Shown piece by piece: positions 14,201 through 33,095 of a DNA stretch of 64,000 bases (positions within the stretch are counted from its first letter, which is position 1; each line of letters starts with the position of its first letter). Below the pieces are notes generated by a model that saw nothing but the letters and a program-made list of their open reading frames with translations, had not been told where the DNA came from and did no database searches. The position numbers were made by a program, and so were the translations under genes. Source of the stretch: Oryzias latipes. Lineage: Eukaryota; Chordata; Actinopteri; Beloniformes; Adrianichthyidae. Location: positions 32,312,134 to 32,376,133 of the forward strand of contig NC_019862.2 in the NCBI RefSeq assembly GCF_002234675.1, given 5' to 3'.

Positions 14201-17200
14201 AGTCTCGTCTGTACACTGTGATAAATGTAAAACGTTTCAGTTATGGAGCTGGAAATCTGCTTCCTAATCAGCCAGTTTTTACCTGATAGGTGTGGAGGAT
14301 TTCTAGGAAGGCTCTATAAATCTCTGGGTGGTCCAGAAAACGGTTTTTAATCTTGTTAACATAGCTGATGGCACTGTCAAACTCAACAGGACTGGTCTCT
14401 GACGCCGGCGGGGACACCGAGGAGACGGCGGCCGGATTGTGGCTCTCTTTAGTCAGGGGGAGAGAAAGTCTGCTGGGGGGCTCTGCGGGTCCCGTCGAGC
14501 TGGACGACAGGGAATCGGACGAAGGCGCCTTGACTTCACTGGTCTGGACCGGTCCAGCTTCAGCGTGGACCGTGGAGGCGGGGCCTGAGGACGAGCCCAC
14601 TGCAGGAGGGGTCAGATTTTTAGTGTGCTGTCCCGGAGACACCTGCATGGGTGGACAGGGGGGGTGGACAGGGGGGGCAAACAGTGCATGAGACATTAAA
14701 GAAATGAAATGTTAAAGAACATGAAACATAATTACATCGGCTCTGAAATAAAGTGGATTTTTTAAAGCAAAAGAATTCAAACTCCATAAATTAAAAATAA
14801 CACTGATTTGAGCTTTTTATTAAGCAGCTTTAGCTCCAATAATCCACAGTTTAATACAACAATCTGGTTTTACAGCACAATGGAGAGCTTTTAGATTTTC
14901 TTTAAGCACTTTGTAAATAAATGCAAACATTTATAGGCAAAAAGGAGCAGAAAAAAGTGTCTTTTTAGATTTTCATATGCAATAACAGCGCTATGAGGTC
15001 ATCCAATAAGCTCTCAAATTTGCAACATTTTGTGTGAGAAACATGAAACGATTAAGTTTAGCAAAGACGATCATGATTCAAATCAATTGGAATATTATTG
15101 AAAGTGTATAGATTTCAAAAACTGAAGTGACAAAATGATTAAATGATTTCCAAAATCCATAAACTCCACCATGGGATGCATCTAAAATCAGAATCTTCTC
15201 TGACAGTTTGTCATTCTGGGAAACATCCGACAGCAACGTTACATTCAGAGGATTCAGTTCCAGGTTCATCAAAAGTGCAAATAAGCCCACAAAGAGACAT
15301 TATTCCACACAAAGTTTAAATAACAAATACATCTGCAGCTCATGTGGGTCAAACGCACTAATACAATCTGATGGCAGCAAACTCTCCAAAGTTTGGCCGC
15401 GTTTTGTGAATAACCATCACTCAGACATCAGTTTTCTCTCAAAAACACACTATGATAAAACAAAATGTTGTTTTTAACCTGTTCTGCTGATGGAGGAGAA
15501 ACAGAAAGAATAAGTAAATAAATAAATAAAGACAAAATAAAAAGCCTATAGTTGTTACGTGTAAGGGTCAATGGCCGACGAAGTGTGCATTATCACTTTT
15601 TAACGCACACCGTGGAAGCCTGGGTGCTTCCGCGAAGTGCGTTAGTTCTGATAATGAACACTTCAAAGGCCATTAACCCGCTTATACCATGGTCACTTAC
15701 AAAAGCAATAAATAGTAACCTGTTTTTGGTACTTAATTCTTGTTTTTTGTTCCGATTTGGATCACTTTTCTCACAAAAAGCGGACTATTTGTTCGCGCCG
15801 CATCACTGCTGCAGTCAAGATTCGGCGATATATATCTATGCTGATCTTCCCGATGGGTTGAATAAAGCATCAGTTCAGAGAGAAAGTTCACTTTTTACCG
15901 CTTGTTTTTGTCCAAATGATGAAGCAAAAGGTTGTTTTAAAGAAGCCGGCGTAGTGATACAGAACATTTAAGCTAGGTGACCGGAACTTCTTTTTTCACC
16001 GTGCAGTTATCCTGTGGTATATCACTTTTTAATGCACACCCAGCAGCCAATCAGATTCAAGTATTCACCCGGGCCATGGTATAAAAAAACTACAATGGAC
16101 AGCCTCCAGCCCCCGCTCCATTCTGATCCTCCACCTGCAGACCAACAGATCCATGATCTTCTTTGTTTTCCTGGTCTGAGCTGGAATCTGGATCAGAACT
16201 GGACGGCTGGATGGATCTGATCACTGTTTTTGTTGCACTGCTAATGCTAGGTTGGGGGTGTGAGGGGCAGTAAGCTAGTGGGAGAGGGTGTAAACTGTAA
16301 ACAGATGATGGGAAGGAGGACTGGCTTTCACCACGCCAACGGTCCCGCCCACAACGCCGCTCTACAGGAACTATGTCCAAGAAAATGACTGGTTTAGTTT
16401 AGCCGTTACCTATTGATTCTATGACTTTGTGTTCTTTATGATTCATGTTTATTGAACAACTACCGTCTGAAGCCCTTTGAGGTGACTGTTGTTGTAATAT
16501 TGGGCTATAGAAATAAAACTGAATGGAATTTTCATCATAATTAAAAGGCCACTGGGAACACTTAGAAACTAGATCCAAAGATGGTCAGAGTGGAACTTTA
16601 AGACCTCTAAACTCTGTCACCCTGAAATCTTTACGGGTTTCAGTACAAGCGGGAAGTGTGGCTCACCTGAGCGGAGAACGGAGACTGGAGAAACGCCATC
16701 CCATTTTTGGGAATCTCTATCCGATAACCTGGAGGCAGGAAGGCGTTGAAGCCCAGGACCAGGTCTGGATGTCCATGAAATAGCTGTGACACGCGGTTTA
16801 TGACCCCCGGTGTGTCAATGCTGTTGAAGAGAGACGACGACGATGATGATGATGATGATGGGTGAAGATAGAGACACATACTTTCATGCTTCACTACTTT
16901 AAGATAAAGTCAAACATTTTAGTTCTGGATGGAACCAGTTAAGAAAATGTTTTTGGTTTCTGTTGTATTTATTTATGTTAAATAATCAGTTTTGACAAAA
17001 TAATTGTCTTTGGACTCATTAAAGATTTGTTAACTACCCTTAAAGTAACCAAGCATCACAACCACTAACCTCACTCTGCCTTTCATGTCACTCGTGTTTC
17101 TGGGTGAATTCAGCATCGGCTTAGCAGCATTTTTGCCTCCTTTTTAAGTTCAGAAACCGTCCTGTTCTTGGCAGGACTGCTGCAGACTCAGTCTGCGGAT

Positions 17201-18979
17201 CGGCACAGGAAGACCCAGACCAGGGCCCGCTTAGGGCTACATTGGGCGGCCATGGCGCAGAGGAAGAACGTTCGACTTCTGATGAGAAAATCAAGGTTCT
17301 GTTCTCGCCTTGTCCGCCCAAGTGTCATTGGGCAAGGCACTGAAGCCCACATTGCTCCTGGTGGTTATAGGTTGGTGCCAGTGTTTGGCATCAGTGTGTG
17401 GGTCTGTGGCAGAAAAGCGCTTTGGACTCTAACAAAGTACTAAACCACTATCATAAAAATACGCCGTTTACTATTTAGGCAGCAGCGGGATACGCCTCGC
17501 CCAAGAACCTACACTGGGAAGCATACACTGGCTTCTTGCACGCCAGTCCAACACCCAGCCAAGGTTGGGGTTGTGAGGGGCTGTAAGCTAGCGGGGCAGC
17601 ATGTAAACAGATGAGATGATGGGAAAGGGGCCGGCTTACTCTGCACCACTGACACAACTCAGAGCTGAATTTCTAATGAACTACTGCCACTTTGCAGAAA
17701 CTATATCCTAGAAAACGGCATAAATGTAATTAAAAGATGACTAGGAATGTTTTTGCAACAGATGCAAACTACTTTACTGTAAATCCCTGTAAATCAGGGT
17801 TTGGTTTGCTCCTATGGTTACCTCTGTGACTTGAACTCCTTCATGATGTCCAGGAACTTGTTATAGATGCCCGGATCATTGGCAAACCGGATCTTCACTT
17901 GGTCCAGATAAGATAAGGCATCTTCAACCTTTAAAACAAAAGACCGGCAGTTATTGTCAGGTGAGATGTTGGTGCATGAAGTGGAAAAGGACAAATTCCA
18001 AAGCAGAACTGTTACCCATCATGCACCAGTGGGCAGGACTCGCAGCTGATCGGGACTTTATTTACCCGTTTAGTCTGAATGCTGGCTTTTTCAGCCCCGT
18101 TCGTTTGAGTCTGCATGATGGTTTGAAGTCAGGCTGAGCTTTATTTACCACACGCACGCACACACTCGCGCGCGCACACACACACACACACAAACTGCAA
18201 GTGACTGAAGAGGAAAGACGACGCAGCTGAACCGGGAAAGAAGCAGCTCCCGTTTCTACCGTCTGCAGCGTTTACGGCCACTAAACACCGAGAAATCACA
18301 GAAACATTCAGACGAAAGAGCGCGTAGCGTCTGAAGCTAATGCTAGCCAACAGCGGAGCGCCGTTCAGAAGTCCGACTGCTCGATCAGTACAATGCATGG
18401 GGGGGGGGGGGGGGGGTCAGACTGCGACGAAAATAAGATGTAACAGAAAACACTAAATACAGAATTCGGAATCATCAAGCACAGCCGCCGTTTCTACACG
18501 GCCTGGATGACGAGCTCCACTTTGTTTGGAGCAGGCTAAGAGAAAAGACGAACCACCACCGAGGAGGAACTTCCCACAACACGGCTGACTTCACGGCTCT
18601 GCCAGCGATGGCGTCAATGAGAAAGTAGCACAAACTGAGTCCTTCGTCTGACAATCGCTCCAGTGGTTGCTGGAAAACAGCTTCCGAGTCCAACCTCGTA
18701 CGCCAGCGTTCAAATGTTCGGCCGGGAATTACTTTTCGGGCTAACTAGCTGCCTGGCGTTAGCCGGAGCCCTTCCTTTCAATAGTCGACGACCAAATGTG
18801 GAGCAGCGGCCGACGCCGTAACGGCTCCGGGGGACTTTTTCCGCTTGACGTGTCCGTCGTCCGCTTACCTTCAGCTTCTGGAAGTGTTGCTGCTGCACTT
18901 GCTTTTGTGTGATAACGTACGGCTTGTCTTGAATCTGGCTGATCTGCTTGGCGGCGCTATGCGCCTGAATCTTCGCCAT
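3852..18979 (-). CDS. sin3b: SIN3B, paired-amphipathic-helix transcriptional co-repressor scaffold
   Basis: Nuclear scaffold that binds repressors through PAH domains and recruits HDAC1/2. Coding exons, 5' to 3': 18979-18869, 17928-17822, 16820-16667, 14642-14283, 14002-13856, 13687-13559, 11745-11656, 11558-11440, 11294-11081, 10524-10408, 10168-9930, 8891-8708, 7743-6888, 6098-5929, 5852-5679, 5090-4998, 4915-4821, 4678-4480, 4088-3852. All have AG/GT borders and compatible phases, giving 3795 nt and 1264 aa (human SIN3B is about 1160). PAH1 is at about 38-105 ([15 protein letters not shown]), PAH2 about 207-275 ([20 protein letters not shown]) and PAH3 about 337-410. The HDAC-interaction region is about 440-657 and the Sin3 C-terminal domain about 685-1255. 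[33 protein letters not shown] and [14 protein letters not shown] motifs separate it from SIN3A. Exon 13 (856 nt) encodes an acidic/Ser/Gly-rich linker that accounts for the extra length. The start has A at -3 and G at +4; the short first exon (MAKIQAHS) is the least certain part. Confidence 0.95.
6335..6425 (-). repeat. Interspersed repeat, copy 1 (sin3b intron)
   Basis: The reverse complement reads through CACAACTCAGAGG, a TTTCTAATGAACTCCTGC-like block and GCAGAAACTATGTCC. It matches 17645-17715 and 37500-37575, and a deleted copy near 16345-16390. The family name is not known to me. It probably represents one fish interspersed element. Confidence 0.6.
8221..8252. repeat. (CTGG)n tetranucleotide microsatellite
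   Basis: About eight copies of CTGG in tandem in the sin3b intron between exons 12 and 13. Confidence 0.85.
9755..9806 (-). mobile_element. hAT-like transposon end remnant
   Basis: On the minus strand this reads CAGGGGTCCCCAACCCCCAG, then GCCGCAGACTGGTACCGGTC. This is the start typical of hAT/Charlie-like elements in vertebrates (family recognition from memory). No partner end was found nearby, so it is a solo fragment in the intron between sin3b exons 11 and 12. Confidence 0.5.
12700..12845. repeat. Interspersed repeat fragment, hAT/SINE-like
   Basis: Contains the strings ACCTGATCCAGGTAATCGGC, GAAACCAGCAGAATGTTGGC and GACACCCCTGCTTTTAAT. These resemble a dispersed fish repeat whose end reads GACACCCCTG. 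It lies in the intron between sin3b exons 6 and 7. The class is uncertain. Confidence 0.4.
15550..16085. mobile_element. Foldback/MITE-like element in sin3b intron
   Basis: Two related, partly inverted blocks flank about 300 bp. The left block holds nested hairpins (GTGTGC...GCACAC at 15584-15611 and GGAAGC...GCTTCC nearby) and then TATACCATGGTCAC at about 15684. The right block has TATCACTTTTTAATGCACAC and ends in GGGCCATGGTATA at about 16071. The inverted TATACCATGG motifs suggest a non-autonomous DNA transposon. No transposase was found and exact ends are unclear. Confidence 0.5.
16240..16545. repeat. Interspersed repeat, copy 2 (deleted)
   Basis: Shares a TTGGGG-TGTGAGGGGC-GTAAGCTAG segment and a CCCACAAC...ACTATGTCC segment with 17550-17720. 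It lacks the middle of the block seen in copies at 6335 and 37500. Confidence 0.5.
17285..17450 (+). repeat. Retroposon-tail-like repeat
   Basis: Contains CATTGGGCAAGGCACTGAAG and ends AGAAAAGCGCTTTGGACTCT, the pattern of a dispersed fish repeat whose end reads AAAGCGCTTTGG. It is intronic in sin3b. Related 'GTGTCTTGCCCAAGGACAC' copies occur at 24014-24360 and 54880-55115. Confidence 0.45.
17530..17755 (+). repeat. Interspersed repeat, copy 3
   Basis: Contains GGTTGGGGTTGTGAGGGGCT, then ACACAACTCAGAG, a TTTCTAATGAACTACTGC block and GCAGAAACTATATCC. It is shared with copies at 6335-6425, 16240-16545 and 37470-37620. Confidence 0.6.
18149..18192. repeat. CA/CG dinucleotide microsatellite
   Basis: A (CA)n run with a (CG)n core, in the first intron of sin3b. 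Confidence 0.85.
18399..18416 (+). repeat. G homopolymer, 18 nt
   Basis: Uninterrupted 18-nt G run in sin3b intron 1. It is likely polymorphic and prone to assembly error. Confidence 0.9.
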
Positions 18980-19580
18980 TATCCCGGCGAGGAGGACCGG
19001 AGAGCCGCTACCGCAACTTAAGAGCGCAGAGGCGGCTGTTGGTTTGTTGGGCTAGCGGACAAACCTCGCTCTCGGTCGGGGAGCCAGCCTGCCTGCCTGT
19101 AACCAGCCAGCCAGCAACCCTACTTTGCTTGACTGGACAGTCTTTTGCACGCAGGCAAAAAAAAAAAAAAAAAAGGACGGGAAATCCAGCAGAGTTGAGG
19201 GGGAGACGAGCCGCTGCTGGCTACTCGCCGCGACTTTGACGAAACATCACCGTTTCACCAAACCGGCAGAGAAAAAAACATCAGAAAACAATGGTTGCCG
19301 TTAACGTATTTAAAATAGCTATCCCCTGTCTCTTTAAATTCGGCGGCAGCGGTCTATGTTAGCGTCCGGAAGCCAGAGGAGTGAAAAATAGGAGAGAAAA
19401 AAAGTGAAAAATTGAAGTGCGCAGCCGCAGAGGTGGGAGGAGCCTAATTTACAAGCATCGGATTGCTCCACTCCCCCTTCACTGCTACAAAGGAACAATC
19501 GGCGCCGAGCGACTGCCGCATACTTCCCCGCTGAAAGCGGAGCCGCCAGGCCGCTGGAAGACACCATCCTTCACAGCACA
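18980..19580 (-). promoter_or_regulatory. sin3b: sin3b 5'UTR and CpG-rich promoter
   Basis: The sequence around and upstream of sin3b exon 1 is markedly richer in CpG than its surroundings, from about 18700 to 19560. No TATA box is evident. A CCGGAAG ETS-type core lies near 19364-19370 and an A18 run at about 19157-19174. It occupies the space between the sin3b start and the haus5 end, so this promoter overlaps the haus5 3' flank. The transcription start is not determinable. Confidence 0.5.
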
Positions 19581-19641
19581 TTTCAGCAAAACAAACTTCT
19601 ACTATGACAGAGAACAGGAAGCAGCTATTTGGTTTAACATT

Positions 19642-19651
19642 TTTATTTATT
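19642..19651 (-). terminator. haus5: Candidate poly(A) signals of haus5
   Basis: Two overlapping AATAAA hexamers on the minus strand, about 110 nt downstream of the haus5 stop codon at 19760. The expected cleavage is near 19620-19630, which leaves about 640 nt to the sin3b start codon. Confidence 0.6.
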
Positions 19652-19759
19652 TCTGATTTTTCATGATCGAGCAGGGAAAATAGCAGCCGCTCAGGCAGCA
19701 TCTGCAGACCATAACCGACATTTTTGTGGCTCCAACAGAAAAGAGTTCAAAGTTTCAAG

Positions 19760-27586
<7,827 letters not shown>

Positions 27587-27990
27587 CCCGACTTAAAAAA
27601 TGATCTAGCTGAAATTATAAAAACGAAAATAAGAGAGCTAAAGTAAGGAAAACAAAAAAAGGAGCTAGCTAAACAATAACCAAAACAAACGGGAGCTAGC
27701 TAAACGTACAAACACGAAAAGCTAATACGTGTCTGCTTTCCTTAAGCTTTGGGGAAATAGTCGATCCACCTGCCCAGTTTTTCTTGTAGCTTCGTGTTTT
27801 CTTTGTTTACATTAATTAAACGGAGCATCAGAAAACTCCAGTAAACTCTTCTCATGTTCCCGCCCGGATTTATACGCGCCAACTTTTCTTCGTGGCTCTG
27901 AATCGGGGTTTGTCCGCTCGCTACCGCCACCACCTGTTGGAGTTCAGAATTACACCTCTCCCATGACTCCAGGCGTCATTTGCTCCGTCA
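27587..27990 (-). promoter_or_regulatory. haus5: haus5 promoter with two E2F-type sites
   Basis: Just upstream of the haus5 start codon. TTCCCGCC is at 27857-27864 (plus) and TTGGCGC on minus at 27876-27882, only 12 bp apart. Both match the E2F consensus TTSSCGC. Paired E2F elements would fit cell-cycle control of a mitotic gene. The transcription start is not determined. Confidence 0.45.
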
Positions 27991-29456
27991 TATCCTCCAT
28001 CAGCTGATTTCTTTCAACCTAGCTGTTGCTCCCTTATTTATTCCACTGACATTTACTCATTTCTTGCTTTTAGTTTCTGCTGTTTTTCTTACATATATTT
28101 TGATTGTTTCACTGTTTTTTAAGTAGAATATTGATATTAATCAGTTCTATAACATCAAAATGATCTGATTAATAATAAAATAAATGTAAGCTAGTTTGGG
28201 AACGTAATCTTCCTTTCACATTTTCATCACTTTCAGTCAAAATGTACACAAACCTGAAATATTAAGATTTTTTTATTTTCAGAAATGTAACTCTTCACAT
28301 AAAATCTCTACCGTGTAACTAAGGAATTCTCTAAATGTTCACCAGTAAAAAGTAAATCAACTTAAATGAATCTGATAAATAAAGGTGTGGGGGAAAAAAG
28401 GCTGCTTGTCCCACACCGCACCTAAAAACTACAAAGCCTTCCAGATGACCCCTGTCTAACGTGATCCCATGAATACAAAAGTAAAAGTATGAACAAAACG
28501 TAAAAGAAAACACAAAATGTTTAAGAGAGTCGATTTCAGTCAATTAAAAAAAGTTTTGATCTGAGTGTCATTTTTGAATCATAAAACAGGCTACAGTTTT
28601 TAGGAGTTTTTGTTTGTTGTTTTTAAAAAAAAAATCCAAAACTATCTTACAATTTCTTTACTGTTTTCAATATAAATAAAAACAGCTGAAAACATTTGAA
28701 ACTTGATCAAATTGTGTCAAGAACTGCAATTAGTAAATAAACAGAACATGTCATGACAAAGCGCGTCCAGTAGAGGGCGCCATACATTCATGTTTAACAG
28801 CTAAAACATCAGTGACAGGATCAAAGCATTTTTTCTAACCATGTAAAATGAACAAATGGTAAGCAATAGTAAATATAAATGAATACATCAATAAAATGTC
28901 ATTTTTAAATAACTGTCAATTCGGATAGTAAAGATAATAAAAAGCAAAGTACCGTCATTACATTTTCTTTAAGTAAAAGAAAACAGTTTGGTGTAAATTA
29001 AAAGGTTATTGAGCTTTGATGAATTACCTGTTTTACTTCATTACCAAAAAGAATTTGATGTTCTGATCTTAATGACAGTACAGTTGGAAAAGGGTTTGGG
29101 CTCACACTGACTACTTCAATTCATGATTAGGATTTAAAATGATTCACTGTAATTTCTAAACCATAAATACACTTTTTATTTTTTTACTTTACATAATAAA
29201 AGATTCGGATTGATATGGAAAACTAAAATGCAATCCACTTGAACAGAGTCTGACTGAAACATTGACTTATAACATTTTGAATCAAGCTATCATAGATTAA
29301 TTCAGGGCTTTGCAACCTTATCCTTCCAATTTGGCCCCTCTGGCTAAAAAAAAAAGTTACAAATTTGAATAAAAATAAGTCATTTAAGTTTAGCACAAAT
29401 TTGAATCTATGCTACGCAACAGGGTCTGTTGTTCAGAGGCAATGTTCTCAAAGTAC
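27991..29456. other. AT-rich intergenic sequence
   Basis: No exon or clear repeat seen apart from the CTCF-type motif at 28767-28781. It separates the housekeeping pair sin3b/haus5 from the rx/matk side. Confidence 0.5.
28767..28781 (+). promoter_or_regulatory. CTCF-type core motif
   Basis: CCAGTAGAGGGCGCC matches every position of the vertebrate CTCF core CCASYAGRKGGCRSY. The surrounding sequence is AT-rich, so the match stands out. Binding is inferred, not shown. Confidence 0.5.
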
Positions 29457-29740
29457 GTACAGTCAGGACCATAAATATTTGGACAGAGACAATATTTCTA
29501 ATTTAGTTTCTGTACATTACCACAGTGACTTTTGAATAAAACAACTCAGATGTCATTGAAGTGCAGACTTTCTGCTTTTATTCCATGGGTTGAACAAAAA
29601 GATTGCATATATCTGTGAAAAACTAAAGCATTTTTTCATTTCATGGTAAGTAATTGGACAATTGACTTCCATGCTATTGAATGGGCAGGTGGGGGCAATT
29701 CCTTTGTTATGTCATTATGAGTGAAGCAGATAAAAGGCAT

Positions 29741-31176
29741 GGGGCCTCATTTCTAAAGGTTCCGTACGCACAAAAGAAGGCGTACGCCACTCACTACGCA
29801 ATAATTGATATTTATAAAAAGCAAACTTGACGGGAAAATGTGCGGTCCTTCAAGCTCTGACCCAGGCGTACGCACAAAAACGGGTGAAATGAGAAACGGC
29901 GACACCGTCGGCAGATGGAAGAAACACGTGAAAGTGAAAATGACAATACTGCCTCTCAGAAATAACATGAAGACTTCACAAAGCAAGTCTGACAATTAAC
30001 AGCTACACAAACACCCGTTTGATCCATCAGCAGTGAAACAAACAAAAAAATCAAACGAAAATTACAACAGAAATTCAAATGAACACTTATTTGCAAAAAG
30101 AAAAGTGAAATATGTTCTGCAATATTGGCATGTTGTGCAATTCATCCTCATAAATAATATAGTTAACAGAACGAAATAATGTACAAAACTGATATTCTCG
30201 TCAGTGTGTCCGTCTGGCGGAGCAGATATAGGTGCAATTAGATAGATGGATAGATAGAGAGAGATGCATTAATTATCCACTAGGGAAAGTTGTTTTCACA
30301 TTAAAACATTTCTTCATAAGCTACAGAATTATGGTATTCATGCATATGCCTTTAGTTTGTTTTATTTTTGATAAAACAATGTATGGCGTATGTCTCAACC
30401 ATTCAGAAAGCAACAAGAAATTACATTTGCTGATCAGTTTCCCATTTCCACGTGGATTATTACCGACATCTGTAGCTTGTCAGATGTAATTAAATGGAGG
30501 GAAATAAAATGCCCCATCACAATGCGTAATGACGCACAATGGCTGATCTGGCGCTCTTAGAAGATGTGGCAAATGGAAGAATTCGGAGTGAACGCATCTT
30601 TAGACAGCAAGAAGACGTGCTGGCAAACGAGGACGAGTGGCTTATGAGCCGGTTCCGACTTCCTCCAGCCGTCCTGTTGGACCTCTGCGGGCTTTTGGGC
30701 CCGGCGTTACAGAGGAGCACTCGGAGGAACCACGCCGTGCCTGTCCCACTTCAAGTCCTTTACGGCGTCTGCCACCGTCTGCCACTCACGTGCCTTTTTG
30801 GCATCAGTAATGCCCACACTGTGCCCTCCAAACAACACTTTTCTCTTTTCCTACTCGCCAGCGATAACTTCTACTTCACATTGAGTCAAGTTACGTTTTT
30901 TTGATTTCCTCTCTGTTTGCCATGGTTTCCCAATCAATGAATATTCATTTGTGGGCGTTTCACGGACTATTTATGGGCAACTATGGGCGTGTCATGAAGC
31001 CGCAAAAGCTGCGCTGCATTTAGAATTGGTTGTGATTTATTAATGGGAAAGATGCGTAGGATGTGCGTGTGCACGGTTTTATAACTCCGAATATTTCTGT
31101 GCGTTTGCACGTCCTATGTTTCATCCGTACGCCACTTCTGACGCAAATCCAACGCAAAGTTTTATGAATGAGGCAC
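29741..31176 (+). mobile_element. Harbinger-like transposon nested in the Tc1 element
   Basis: The left end starts near GGGGCCTCATTTCT and the right end, inverted, near TGCCTCATTCATAAAAC. Both are followed by CGTACG-rich subterminal sequence. It interrupts the Tc1 sequence between AAAAGG and CTGGAGTTGATT. The interior holds one N-terminal transposase fragment. Exact ends and target duplication could not be fixed. Confidence 0.65.
30539..30904 (+). pseudogene. Harbinger (HARBI1-like) transposase N-terminal fragment
   Basis: A 121-codon frame. The first 70 or so residues match the N-terminal region of HARBI1-like nucleases (DEWLMSRFRLPPAVLLDLCG, then RRNHAVPVPLQVL). After VPLQVL the sequence jumps to unrelated text and stops, so the DDE catalytic core is missing. 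This indicates an internal deletion. The element cannot encode active transposase. Confidence 0.65.
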
Positions 31177-31590
31177 CTGGAGTTGATTAGAGGACTCGTG
31201 CTGCATTTGGAAGATTTTGCTGTGAACAGACAACATACGGTCAAAGGAGCTCTCCCTGCAGGTGAAAGGAGCCATCATTAAGCTGAGAAAACAGAAGAAA
31301 AAACCATGAAACCAGAAATCGCTACAGTATTAGGAGTGGAAAGAAAGCACTGGTGAACTCAGCAATGCAGAAAGACCTGGATGTCCATGGAAGACAACAG
31401 TGGTGGATGATGGCAGAATCATTTCCATGGTGAAGAGGAACCCGTTCACAACAGCCAACCAAGTGAACAACACTCTCCCGGAGGTAGGCGGATCAATACC
31501 CAAGTCTACCATAGAAAGAAGACTGCATGAAAGTAGATCCAGAGGGAACACTGCAAGATGCAAGCCACTCATAAGCCTCAAGAATAGGAA

Positions 31591-32471
31591 AATCAAACTC
31601 AAACTTTATTTATTTATATAGCGCCTTTCATTTCAATTAAAAACACAAAGCGCTTCACATAAAAGCAGATAAAACAGTCATAAAAACCGAAGATTGTTAA
31701 AAACAGCAAACAAAGGACAATCACACAAAGATGGGACCCCTCCCTCACCCCCAACCCCCCAACCCACCCACCCACACCCCACCTACCCAGTTCCCCCCGT
31801 AGAACCCTGAACAGAACCAAAGAACTGCAGCTTAAAGAAGGTCTGGCTTGGTACTGCTGCGAGGAAACCATATGATGGGGATCCATTTATTCCAAGGCCC
31901 AGCCCGACCACAGGGGTCACTACCACAGCGCCCGCCCAGCACAGAGCAGCCCAGGGCCCCATCCATGGCTATTAGACCACAGAGCGGGACCCCAGCCCGC
32001 CCAACGAGAACGGGCACTGCAGCAACAGCACCCCCTACAGGTCAAGCCCCAGAAAAATGGATCCCCAAGAGGAAACACTGGAGTTAAAAACATCAGAATA
32101 AAAATTATCATAAAATAACAACAATAAAAATAGAAAAAAAAGATAAAAAAATAAATAAAATAGGATTTAACAATGTCAGTAATTAAAAAATAAAATACGT
32201 AAACTGATTAAAGCCTAACCTACGTATCATTGGTAAAATAACAATAAAAAGAATAGCATGTTAAAAAGAGAGATAATAATAGTCCTTACAAATAAATAAA
32301 TATGTAAATAAATTAATTAATTAATAAATAGATAGATAAAAAATAAAAAGACATAGGAAATGTTCAAAGTCATTTAAAAGCCTGACTAAAAAGGTGGGTC
32401 TTGAGCCTCTTCTTAAAAACCTTCTAAATAAAAACGTTCTTAAAAAACCTTCTTAAACCTTCTTAAAAAAA
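31591..32471. mobile_element. Retroposon-like insertion with AGGAA target duplication
   Basis: Splits the Tc1 transposase. AGGAA occurs at 31586-31590 and again at 32472-32476, and the flanking Tc1 text joins cleanly across the gap. One end reads AAACTTTATTTATTTATATA then GCGCCTTTCA; the other ends in an A-rich tract. The middle is C-rich and then very A-rich. It is likely a non-autonomous retroposon; the family is unnamed here. Confidence 0.6.
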
Positions 32472-32765
32472 AGGAAGGCTAGATTGGACTTTGCTAAAAA
32501 GCATCTAAAAAAGTTCTGGAAAAACATTCTTTGGACAGATGAAACCAAAATCAACCTCTACTAGAATGATGGCAAGAGAAAAGTATGGAGAAGGCGTGGA
32601 GAAGCTTCTGATCCAAAGCACACTACATCATCAGTAAAACACGGTGGAGGCAGTGTGATGGTCTGGGCGTGCATGGCTGCTAGTGGCACTGGGACACTAG
32701 TGTTCATTGATGACGTGACACAGGACAGAAGCAGTCCAATGAATTCTGAGGTGTTCAGAGACAGA

Positions 32766-33095
32766 CTGTCTGCGCAGATCCAGGTGAATGCAGCCCTGTC
32801 TGCGCAGATCCAGGTGAATGCAGCCCTGTCTGCGCAGATCCAGGTGAATGCAGCTCTGTCTGCGCAGATCCAGGTGAATGCAGCTCTGTCTGCGCAGATC
32901 CAGGTGAATGCAGCCCTGTCTGCGCAGATCCAGGTGAATGCAGCCCTGTCTGCGCAGATCCAGGTGAATGCAGCCCTGTCTGCGCAGATCCATGTGAATG
33001 CAGCCCTGTCTGCACAGATCCAGGTGAATGCAGCCCTGTCTGCGCAGATCCAGGTGAATGCAGCCCTGTCTGCGCAGATCCAGGTGAATGCAGCC
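32766..33095 (+). repeat. 30-bp in-frame minisatellite, 11 copies, within Tc1 transposase
   Basis: Eleven near-identical 30-bp units, each coding [10 protein letters not shown]. One unit has His for Gln and a few have silent changes (for example GCT for GCC). The flanks read FRDR before and KLIGQRF after, so an ancestral single segment appears to have been amplified. 30 bp keeps frame. Confidence 0.95.

Noticed and set aside
3852-18979. SIN3A instead of SIN3B
   Set aside because: Motifs such as [51 protein letters not shown] and [20 protein letters not shown] fit SIN3B better; SIN3A has a longer N-terminus.
30539-30904. Functional HARBI1 gene
   Set aside because: Only the N-terminal part is present, it lies inside a transposon nest, and the catalytic core is missing.
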